Shown here one piece after another: positions 1-6,972 of a stretch of 18,208 bases of DNA. Source of the DNA: 66-474 sp051961995 (GTDB lineage: Bacteria; Pseudomonadota; Gammaproteobacteria; Xanthomonadales; Rhodanobacteraceae); assembly GCA_051961995.1 (NCBI GenBank), contig JBQCCR010000076.1, forward strand, positions 1 through 18,208, given 5' to 3'. How positions within the stretch are numbered: position 1 is the stretch's first letter; the number at the start of each line of letters is the position of its first letter. The notes under the pieces were generated by a model that saw only the letters and a program-made list of their open reading frames with translations, made no database searches and was not told the origin of the DNA. A program made the translations under genes and the position numbers.

Positions 1-825
1 ATGACCAACATCACCCGCCACATTTCCAGTGACAGCCCGCGCGTGATGGTGGTGGATGGCTCCAAGGTGGCGCGCAAGCTGATCGGGCAATTGCTGGAAA
101 AGGAATTGCCGGGCGTCACCGTGATCGCCTGCGAAACCGGCGCCGATGCGCAGCGCGAACTGCAGGCCGGCGTGATCGACCTGATCACCACCGCGTTGCG
201 GCTGCCGGACATGGATGGCATGGAGCTGGCGCATCACGTGCGCGAGAACGCGCCGCAGGCCTATATTCCGATCGTCGCGGTGTCCGGCGACGTGCAGGAA
301 CGGCTGGTGCGGCGCGAGATCGGCGACGAGATCACCGATTATTTCGACAAGGCGCAGGGCTTCGCCGCGCTGGCCGAGTTCATCCGCGGCTACGTGCGGC
401 CGGAGCCGCAGGGTTCCGGCGAAGTGCTGTACGTGGAGGACAGCCGCGTGGTCGCGCTGGCCACCCGACGCATGCTGGAGAAGTACGGGCTCCGCGTCAC
501 CCACATGATCAGTGCGGAGGATGCGGTCGCGTTGCTGGACGCCGCGCGCGCGGAAGATCGCGTCGGGACCGATCTGGTGCTCACCGACGTGAACCTCAAA
601 GGCGAGCTCTCCGGCGGCGATCTGCTGGCGCGCATCCGCGACGAATACGGGTATGGCAAGGGCCGGCTGCCGGTGCTGGTGATGACCGGCGACGACAATC
701 CCAAGAACCAGGCGCGATTGCTGAAGGCCGGCGCCAACGATCTGGTGCAGAAGCCGATCGAGGAACGCTTGCTGGTCACCAAATTGTTGTTCCAGTTGCG
801 CGTGGCGCAGCGGTTGCGTGCGTAG
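1..825 (+). CDS. Tandem-receiver response regulator (REC-REC, no output domain)
   Basis: The 274-residue protein consists of two CheY-like receiver domains and nothing else, so it probably acts by protein contact in a phosphorelay. REC2 (about 139-270) is canonical: acidic pair E145/D146, phosphoacceptor D195, T228 and K250 in the VQKP motif. REC1 (about 13-131) keeps D19, S94, K116 and the LPDMDG loop. However, the residue aligned with the phosphoacceptor is A65 (gcg at 193-195), and the second acidic residue is G20. REC1 is therefore probably a pseudo-receiver. The reading frame opens with ATG at base 1, so no ribosome binding site can be seen and the true start could lie upstream. The stop codon is part of the REP palindrome that follows. 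The cognate kinase is not in the window. Confidence 0.88.
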   Translation: MTNITRHISSDSPRVMVVDGSKVARKLIGQLLEKELPGVTVIACETGADAQRELQAGVIDLITTALRLPDMDGMELAHHVRENAPQAYIPIVAVSGDVQERLVRREIGDEITDYFDKAQGFAALAEFIRGYVRPEPQGSGEVLYVEDSRVVALATRRMLEKYGLRVTHMISAEDAVALLDAARAEDRVGTDLVLTDVNLKGELSGGDLLARIRDEYGYGKGRLPVLVMTGDDNPKNQARLLKAGANDLVQKPIEERLLVTKLLFQLRVAQRLRA

Positions 826-889
826 GGCGGGTCTTGACCCGTCGGCAACCAACCTCACACCAATGTCTGGCGGGTAAAACCCGCCCTAC
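822..889. repeat. REP-type palindrome (GTAG family, REPIN-like), copy 1
   Basis: The 68-bp element has perfect 11-bp terminal inverted repeats: GTAGGGCGGGT (822-832) and ACCCGCCCTAC (879-889). Each arm also folds locally; the right arm is GGCGGGT, a 3-base loop, then ACCCGCC. A 5' GTAG tetranucleotide followed by a stem-loop, in two inverted copies, is the known form of GTAG-type REP doublets of Xanthomonadales and Pseudomonas, which are mobilised by RAYT (TnpA-REP) proteins. The leading GTAG contains the TAG stop of the response regulator (823-825), and the element ends 5 bp before the ung ATG. A related copy lies at 2781-2844. Confidence 0.75.
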
Positions 890-894
890 CTCTC

Positions 895-1626
895 ATGCTT
901 GAGCAAAACCGGATCGCAACCGACACGCGGCTGAAACTGGAGTCGTCGTGGAAGGCGCGGGTGGGCGATCACTTCGAGCGACCGGAGATGCTCGCCTTGC
1001 GCGAGTTCCTGCGGGCCGAAAAGCATGCCGGCAAACGCATCTATCCCCCGGGGCCGCGCATCTTCGCCGCACTCGACGACACGCCCTTCGACAAGGTGAA
1101 GGTGGTGATCCTGGGGCAGGATCCGTATCACGGGCCCGGACAGGCGCACGGCCTGTGTTTTTCGGTGTTGCCGGGCGTGCCGCCGCCGCCGTCGCTGGTC
1201 AACATTTTCTCGGAGATCGAACGCGATCTCGGGGTCCCGCGCCCGGATCACGGTTGTCTGGTCCCGTGGGCACAACGCGGCGTGCTGTTGCTCAATTCCG
1301 TGCTGACCGTCGAGGAGGGCCGGCCCGGATCGCATCAGGGCAAAGGCTGGGAAGGCTTCACCGACCGCGTCATTGACGCCTTGAACCGCGAGCGCGAGGG
1401 TCTTGTATTCCTGCTCTGGGGATCCTATGCACAGGCCAAGGGCCGGCTGATTGACCGGCGGCGCCATCACGTTTTGCAGGCGCCGCACCCGTCACCCTTG
1501 TCGGCCCATCGCGGGTTCATCGGCTGCGGGCATTTTTCGGCAGCCAATGCCTGGCTGGAGAAGCAGGGGCAGGCGCCGGTGGATTGGTCGCTGCCGCCCC
1601 GCAGGGAATTGCTTGAGAGCGGTTGA
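895..1626 (+). CDS. ung: Uracil-DNA glycosylase, family 1
   Basis: The enzyme removes uracil from DNA to start base-excision repair in the cytoplasm. The 243-residue protein carries the family-1 water-activating motif GQDPYHG (74-80, catalytic D76), the uracil-pocket and minor-groove stretch around PPPSLVNIF (about 98-105), and the leucine-intercalation loop HPSPLSAHRG (198-207, catalytic H198). Length is slightly above that of E. coli Ung (229 residues), with a longer N-terminus ahead of the conserved YPPG segment, as I recall for Xanthomonas homologues. The chosen ATG lies 5 bp after the REP palindrome, and no Shine-Dalgarno sequence is visible outside it. Translation may therefore be weak, coupled or leaderless. 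The upstream response regulator is in the same direction. Function confidence is high; the start is less certain. Confidence 0.96.
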   Translation: MLEQNRIATDTRLKLESSWKARVGDHFERPEMLALREFLRAEKHAGKRIYPPGPRIFAALDDTPFDKVKVVILGQDPYHGPGQAHGLCFSVLPGVPPPPSLVNIFSEIERDLGVPRPDHGCLVPWAQRGVLLLNSVLTVEEGRPGSHQGKGWEGFTDRVIDALNREREGLVFLLWGSYAQAKGRLIDRRRHHVLQAPHPSPLSAHRGFIGCGHFSAANAWLEKQGQAPVDWSLPPRRELLESG

Positions 1627-1697
1627 AGTTGCGTCCATGGCAAAAAGCTCCGCGGGCTTGGCCGCGCTGGGCGGGATTTGTGGCCAGTCGGCGCGCA

Positions 1698-1725
1698 TTG
1701 CAATTCCTATACGGATGGGTATAAT
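1698..1725 (+). promoter_or_regulatory. Sigma-70 type promoter for rpoH
   Basis: A -35 TTGCAA (1698-1703) and a consensus -10 TATAAT (1720-1725) are separated by 16 bp, in a short A/T-rich island that stands out in this high-G+C window. Transcription would start near 1732 and give a leader of about 94 nt before the preferred rpoH start. Inferred from sequence only. Confidence 0.65.
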
Positions 1726-1742
1726 TATTCACCTGAATGGTA

Positions 1743-1765
1743 GGCGGTGAACTGACTGAACCGCC
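1743..1765 (+). promoter_or_regulatory. Hairpin in the predicted rpoH 5' leader
   Basis: GGCGGT (1743-1748) pairs with ACCGCC (1760-1765) across an 11-nt loop. It begins about 11 nt after the predicted transcription start. Further down, the Shine-Dalgarno region can pair with TCCA at 1803-1806 or CTCCA at 1779-1783. Whether the fold regulates translation is inference. Confidence 0.35.
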
Positions 1766-1811
1766 GGCGGGTTTGGCACTCCAATGACGGAATGTCAAAC
1801 TATCCAGTTCT

Positions 1812-1817
1812 GGAGGG
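1812..1817 (+). promoter_or_regulatory. Ribosome binding site that fixes the rpoH start
   Basis: GGAGGG at 1812-1817 lies 8 bp before the ATG at 1826. This favours that ATG over the in-frame ATG at 1784, which would add 14 residues and has no comparable site. Confidence 0.75.
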
Positions 1818-1825
1818 AATACCTG

Positions 1826-2686
<861 letters not shown>

Positions 2687-2744
2687 GAACGGTTGCAAAG
2701 CGACCGGCATCTTGCGCGCCGGTGGTGTGGACCAGAGTTTCGGA

Positions 2745-2772
2745 ACGGCCGCCACGAGCGGCCGTTTTCGTT
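2745..2772 (+). terminator. Rho-independent terminator after rpoH
   Basis: A perfect 8-bp G+C-rich stem, ACGGCCGC (2745-2752) and GCGGCCGT (2758-2765), with a CACGA loop, is followed by a T-rich tail (TTTTCGTTT). It is 58 bp after the rpoH stop. There is no A-tract on the left side, so it should work only on + strand transcripts. Confidence 0.8.
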
Positions 2773-2780
2773 TCAACCTT

Positions 2781-2844
2781 GTAGGGCGGGTTTCAACCCG
2801 CCATTCCGATCCGCAACGGCTCGGTGGGCCAAGACCCGCCCTGC
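2781..2844. repeat. REP-type palindrome (GTAG family), copy 2
   Basis: The left end GTAGGGCGGGT (2781-2791) is identical to the left end of copy 1. The right end ACCCGCCCTGC (2834-2844) matches the inverted terminus at 10 of 11 positions. The middle differs from copy 1, as is typical for REP doublets. It lies between the rpoH terminator and the 3' end of convergent priA, the usual kind of place for REPs. Confidence 0.72.
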
Positions 2845-2891
2845 GGCTCGTTGCTCTTCCCATGTCCTCTTCCGATTCCCGATTCCCGGCT

Positions 2892-5072
2892 TCAATACAT
2901 ATCCACCGGATCCACATCCAGCGACCAGCGCAGACTGCGCGCTTGCGGCAATTCATAAAGCTGCGGCCACCACGTCGCGAGCGCGTGGCGCAGGGGCGCG
3001 CGTTGCGCGGATTCCACCAGCAGCTGTGCACGATGGCGCCCGGCGCGCAGCGGCATCGGCGCCGGCAGCGGGCCGTTGATTTGCACGTTCTGGTTCGCGG
3101 GGAACGTCGCGAGCGCAGCTTCAAGAAATCCGTCGAGCGCGGCGCGATCACTCGCTTCTGCGCGCAGCAGCACCATGTGCGCATACGGCGGCAAGCCCGA
3201 GGCGCGCCGCTCGCCGAGCTGTTGCGCGGCCGCCGCGGGATAACCGCCGCGCAGCAGCGTGGTCAGCAATGCGTGCTGGGGTTCATGTGTTTGCAACCAT
3301 ACCTCGCCCGGTTTGTCGGCGCGCCCGGCACGGCCGGCGACCTGCACGATCAGTTGCGCGAGTTTCTCGCCTGCGTGGAAATCCACGCTGTGCAGGCCTT
3401 CATCCACGCCGACGATCGCGACCGTGGTGAGATTCGGCAAGTCATGGCCTTTCGCCAGCATCTGCGTGCCGACCAGGATCGCAGGTTCGCCTTCGGCCAG
3501 TTGGTCGAGCAGTTTTTCGAACGCGTCGCGCCGGCGCGTGCTCTCGCGATCCACGCGCAGCACCGACACCCGCGGATAACGCGCACGCAAGGCTTCTTCC
3601 AGACGTTCGGTGCCGTGTCCTTGCGGCGTCAGCGCCTGCGTGCCGCATTGCGGACAGCGCGCAGGCCACGCTTGCGTGTAACCGCAGTGATGACAGATCA
3701 GCCGCGCGCGGCCGCGGTGGACGGTGAGCGGCCGTTCGCAGCGCGGGCAACCGGCGTGCCAGCCGCAGGCGTGGCACAACAGCACCGGCGCGTAACCGCG
3801 GCGATTCTTGAAGACGAGCGCCTGTTCGCCGCGCGCCATGCATGCGTCCAGCGCCTGCAGCAACGCCGGCGACAAGCCGTGCTGCATCTTCAAGCCGCGC
3901 AGATCGAGCACGTGCACGGGCGAACCCGGCCGCTCGTGCGCGCGCTTGCGCAAGGTGACGCGCGTGTAGCGTTGCGCGTCCACGTTGGCGAGTGATTCCA
4001 GAGATGGCGTGGCGCTGCCCAGCACGATGGGAATGTCCAGAGCCTGCGCGCGCATCAGCGCGAAATCACGCGCGTGATAACGGAAGCCGCCTTCCTGCTG
4101 CTTGTAGGAGCTGTCATGTTCCTCGTCCACCACGATCAGCCCAGGCTTCGCCAGTGGCGCGAACGCGGCGGAGCGCGTCCCGAGTACGATTGCAGCGTCG
4201 CCGTGCAGCGCGGCCAGCCACGCGCGTGCGCGATCGCCTTCGGCAAGATTGGAATGCAGCAGCGCGATCGGCGCGTCGAAGCGGGCGCGCAGGCGGCGCA
4301 GCATCTGCGGCACCAGGCCGATCTCCGGCACCAGCACGAGGCTTTGCCGACCTTCGGCAAGCGCGTGTTCGATCAGTTCCAGATAGATTTCGGTCTTGCC
4401 GCTGCCGGTCACGCCTTCCAGCAGCCAGGCGCGAAAGCCGGACCCGGCCGCGAGCATGCGTTCGGTCGCAACGCGCTGCTCTTCGGTCAACGCATGGGTG
4501 CGCGGCTTTGCTTGCCAGATGCGCGAAGCCTGCAGCGCCACGCATTCGATCAGCCCGGCGCCGCGCAGGCGCCGCGCGGCGCCGCGCCAGCCCGGCAGCA
4601 ATGCATCCAGGTCCCCGCTGCGCTGCGGGGATTCGGCCAGCGCATCCAGCAACCATGCAGAAGAGCCGCGCCGGCTGCGCGCGTCACGCGCGCTGCGGCC
4701 TGCCTTGGTGAGTTGCCAAGCCTCGTCGTCATTGCGGGGCAGTGGTTTGTCGGCGCGCAGCCATGAAGGCAGTGCGCCGAACAGTACTTCGCCCGCGGCG
4801 CCGCACCAGTAGTCGCCGGCACGCAACAGAGTCGCCAGCAATTCGGAGGTGAAAAGCGGCGTGTCATCCAGCACGCGCAACGCGGGCTTCAGTTGTTCGT
4901 GCGGAATATCTGACGAGGCAACCTGCGCGACCACGATGCCGACTCGACGTGCGCGACCGAATGGCACCTCGACGCGCGAGCCCGGCAATGGCATCGCCTG
5001 ATCACCCGGCGACAAATAATCGAACCACCGAGGCAACGGCGCGGGCAGCGCGACGCGCAGCACTGCGGTCAC
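2892..5072 (-). CDS. priA: Primosomal replication restart helicase PriA
   Basis: PriA is the superfamily-2 3'-5' helicase that recognises stalled forks and D-loops and reloads DnaB through PriB/DnaT/DnaC or equivalents. The N-terminal 3'-DNA-binding domain begins VALPAPLPRWFDYL. Walker A GVTGSGKT is at 220-227 and the DEEH box at 316-319. The helicase core is interrupted by the diagnostic zinc region with eight cysteines in four CxxC pairs (433-476). The GTG at 5072-5070 is preferred: it gives 726 residues (E. coli 732) and starts a few residues before the conserved VALP motif. The only longer option is a TTG at 5144 adding 24 residues that do not resemble the family. Two consensus DnaA boxes lie about 100-120 bp upstream. 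Confidence 0.96.
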   Translation of the reverse strand: MTAVLRVALPAPLPRWFDYLSPGDQAMPLPGSRVEVPFGRARRVGIVVAQVASSDIPHEQLKPALRVLDDTPLFTSELLATLLRAGDYWCGAAGEVLFGALPSWLRADKPLPRNDDEAWQLTKAGRSARDARSRRGSSAWLLDALAESPQRSGDLDALLPGWRGAARRLRGAGLIECVALQASRIWQAKPRTHALTEEQRVATERMLAAGSGFRAWLLEGVTGSGKTEIYLELIEHALAEGRQSLVLVPEIGLVPQMLRRLRARFDAPIALLHSNLAEGDRARAWLAALHGDAAIVLGTRSAAFAPLAKPGLIVVDEEHDSSYKQQEGGFRYHARDFALMRAQALDIPIVLGSATPSLESLANVDAQRYTRVTLRKRAHERPGSPVHVLDLRGLKMQHGLSPALLQALDACMARGEQALVFKNRRGYAPVLLCHACGWHAGCPRCERPLTVHRGRARLICHHCGYTQAWPARCPQCGTQALTPQGHGTERLEEALRARYPRVSVLRVDRESTRRRDAFEKLLDQLAEGEPAILVGTQMLAKGHDLPNLTTVAIVGVDEGLHSVDFHAGEKLAQLIVQVAGRAGRADKPGEVWLQTHEPQHALLTTLLRGGYPAAAAQQLGERRASGLPPYAHMVLLRAEASDRAALDGFLEAALATFPANQNVQINGPLPAPMPLRAGRHRAQLLVESAQRAPLRHALATWWPQLYELPQARSLRWSLDVDPVDMY

Positions 5073-5412
5073 GCGCGCATCCCGCAACTTCGCGCACGTG
5101 AGTTGCGCGCGATTGTTGTTGCGTCGTGAAACAACACCGTGCAAGTTGCGGGCAACGTAAGGATTTCACCGTTATCCACAATGCGTGTGGATAACACTGT
5201 GGAAGGCTGCCGAGGGAGCGCCGCCGAACGCGCATGCCTGCGTGCGCGACGACGTCTTGGCGAAACTTTAACCACATCAAAATTTCGTCTGAGGATCAGC
5301 AGCTTGGAAATCCAGGATCGCATAGGTACCGCGCTCCGGGTGAGCTCCAGACACAGGGCGCGTACGCCGGTTTGATGCTGTGCACAACACCACGGCGCGA
5401 GGCGAAAAATTT
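5073..5412. promoter_or_regulatory. priA upstream intergenic region with DnaA-box cluster
   Basis: This 340-bp stretch is the only long non-coding segment. It should hold the priA promoter on the - strand and the 3' end of the DUF4286 transcript. It contains two perfect DnaA boxes (5172-5180, 5186-5194), two near-matches (5268-5276 TTAACCACA on +; 5379-5387, TTGTGCACA on -), and an A/T-rich patch at about 5262-5286. I see no convincing ORF, tRNA or strong terminator. I could not assign one clear -35/-10 pair for priA. Confidence 0.6.
5171..5195. promoter_or_regulatory. Inverted pair of consensus DnaA boxes
   Basis: TTATCCACA (5172-5180, + strand) and its reverse complement TGTGGATAA (5186-5194) flank ATGCG (5181-5185). 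With one flanking base on each side this is a perfect 10-bp inverted repeat. Both arms match the strict DnaA-box consensus TTATNCACA with no mismatch. Sequence match is direct; DnaA binding is inferred. Confidence 0.7.
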
Positions 5413-5718
5413 TCATTGCGCCGCTTGCAGCAGGCTGCGGCGGGCGTGCACCCGGTCGCCGAACGCGCGCAAACCAGCCTCCCGCATCCGCGGCGCATGG
5501 TCCCGCAGGTAGGCGTCGAACGCCTCGCGGTCGCGCAGCCGGTAGTGCACCGAAAATTCCACGTGGCCGGGTTCGGCCACCGGTTCCAGCCGCTCGAAAA
5601 TCCCCGCGCCGAGGAACCCGGGCAATGTCAGTATCTCGTCCATGTGCGCGTGCAGCCAGCTCAGGTACTCGCCTGCGATTGCGGCCTCGACATCCAGATC
5701 CACGACGTAGACGATCAT
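5413..5718 (-). CDS. DUF4286 family protein
   Basis: This 101-residue protein begins MIVYVVDLDVE and resembles the DUF4286 family, small proteins with a probable dimeric alpha/beta (ferredoxin-like, antibiotic-monooxygenase-type) fold. The pattern fits: an N-terminal beta strand, a helix LSWLHAHMDEILTL, then strands GAGIFERL and HVEFSVHYRL and a helix. The reaction, if any, is unknown. The start is set by the overlap ATGA with the stop of the DUF3667 gene (5715-5718). No good Shine-Dalgarno is visible, so translational coupling to the upstream gene is likely. An upstream extension to 5877 would run inside the DUF3667 gene and is rejected. Confidence 0.8.
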   Translation of the reverse strand: MIVYVVDLDVEAAIAGEYLSWLHAHMDEILTLPGFLGAGIFERLEPVAEPGHVEFSVHYRLRDREAFDAYLRDHAPRMREAGLRAFGDRVHARRSLLQAAQ

Positions 5719-6947
5719 GCTTGCGCCAGGCTCAGCAGGAACGCCACGCCGATCGAAAAACTCAACAGCACCGTGTAGCAGATGCCGATGCACCCGTATT
5801 TGACCGTGGTGAAGAACCAGCCTTGCCCGTAGACGCGCTTCTGCATCAGCCACAGATAGACGAAGATCCAGATCCATGCAGCGGCGTTGAGCAGGGCCAG
5901 CGGCACGCCGATCCAGGCCGTCTGCGGCGCGAGCGTCTGCAGCGCATCGAGGGCAAACAGCACCAGCAGCGAGAGAAAGATGAAGGCGTGGCTGTGCAGC
6001 GCCACGATGATATGTTCCATGTAGAGCCTGCGCTTGAAGATGTAGAACACCTTCAGGATCAGCGCGAACAGCGGTACCAGCACGAACATGGTCTGCGGCA
6101 GCACCGACAGCGCGCCGGCGACCAGTCGCTGCACGACCATGCGGCGCGCCTCCGGGGTGCCGTGCCGCATCGCGACGACATTGTCGTGCATGCGCTGGCC
6201 GGCACGATTGAGCCAGTCGTTGGCAAAGCCGGGCAGCCAGCTCACGTGTACCTGATCGCGCTTCTGATCCCAGCTGTCGTCCAGCAGGTTCAGGTCGTTC
6301 TGGCGATCGTTGTGCGCGGGCGTGGTGTTCGTCCCTGCCGCTGCGGCGGGCGTGCTCACGCTTGCGCCGCTTGCCGCAGTTGCGGTCGTGCGCGGGTGTG
6401 CCAGTTCGGCGGCGCGCTCGGCGGCATCGCGTTTCACTTTGTCGCGCGCCGTCTTCAAACTCTCATGCGCCACCGCCGGCAGATACGGATTGGCCAGTTC
6501 CTTGTCGCGCTTTGCCAGTGTCTGCTTTTCCTGCGCAATGACTTCGGCCTGCGTGCGGGCCTGCTGGAAGCTGTTGGCCGAGGCCTTGTCCTTGCCGAAA
6601 TGGACGAAGCTGGAACTGTCGAACGCCAGCTGCATGACGAAGAACGCGATCAACGCGAGGAAGAACATCAGCCGGAACGGCGTCACGTAGCGCATGCGCC
6701 GGCCGGCGAAGTATTCGCGCGACAGGAATCCCGGCTTCAGATACAAGGCGGGCAGGGTGCGGATCACCCGGGAATCAATGTTCAGCACCGTGTCGAAGAC
6801 ATCGCCCAGCACGCCGGAGAGATGCCGGATCAGGCCCTTCACCGGCTGGCCGCAGGCGTAGCAATATTCGCCGTACAGCGGCGCGCCGCAATTGGCGCAT
6901 ACCGGGCCGGGGACGGGCGGCGAGACGGTTTCCGGTTTGGTTACCAT
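5715..6947 (-). CDS. DUF3667 family zinc-ribbon membrane protein
   Basis: The 410-residue protein belongs to DUF3667, whose function is unknown. Near the N-terminus is a zinc ribbon: C17, C20, C29 and C32, in CANC and CYAC. Next comes the conserved stretch through IDSRVIRTLPALYLKPG and GRRMRYVTPFRLMFF, which enters TM1 (about 90-110). A polar, charged, Ala/Lys/Glu/Gln-rich loop of about 150 residues with coiled-coil character follows. Four more hydrophobic segments (about 260-410) complete the protein, so I predict five TM helices. The start is ATG 6947 or ATG 6980 (11 residues longer); neither has a clear Shine-Dalgarno. The 6980 start would overlap the divergent MATE start by 8 bp, so I prefer 6947. 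It is co-transcribed with DUF4286 via an ATGA overlap. Confidence 0.82.
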   Translation of the reverse strand: MVTKPETVSPPVPGPVCANCGAPLYGEYCYACGQPVKGLIRHLSGVLGDVFDTVLNIDSRVIRTLPALYLKPGFLSREYFAGRRMRYVTPFRLMFFLALIAFFVMQLAFDSSSFVHFGKDKASANSFQQARTQAEVIAQEKQTLAKRDKELANPYLPAVAHESLKTARDKVKRDAAERAAELAHPRTTATAASGASVSTPAAAAGTNTTPAHNDRQNDLNLLDDSWDQKRDQVHVSWLPGFANDWLNRAGQRMHDNVVAMRHGTPEARRMVVQRLVAGALSVLPQTMFVLVPLFALILKVFYIFKRRLYMEHIIVALHSHAFIFLSLLVLFALDALQTLAPQTAWIGVPLALLNAAAWIWIFVYLWLMQKRVYGQGWFFTTVKYGCIGICYTVLLSFSIGVAFLLSLAQA

Positions 6948-6972
6948 GCCGGGTCTGACCTGATGGATTCCG

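Noticed and set aside
1784..1825. rpoH start at ATG 1784
   Set aside because: No ribosome site there, while GGAGGG lies 8 bp before ATG 1826, and the extra residues do not fit the family.
2866..2890. Short direct repeat (CGATTCC twice) before the priA stop
   Set aside because: Only two 7-bp units; too short to be a meaningful repeat array.
2712..3995. Long + strand open frame opposite priA
   Set aside because: It is antisense to a certain priA gene, is Arg/Ala/Gln-rich, and has no recognisable domain.
5073..5144. N-terminal extension of PriA from a TTG at 5144
   Set aside because: TTG is a rare start, the extra 24 residues are unlike PriA, and GTG 5072 gives the expected length and N-terminus.
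5073..5412. Chromosomal replication origin (oriC)
   Set aside because: There are DnaA boxes, but no dnaA, dnaN, rpmH or gidA neighbours and no clear repeated A/T-rich 13-mers, so a regulatory or titration role is more likely.
5401..5425. Terminator after the DUF4286 gene (GGCG, AAAATTTT, CGCC)
   Set aside because: The stem is only 4 bp with a long A/T-rich interior and overlaps the stop codon; not convincing as a terminator.
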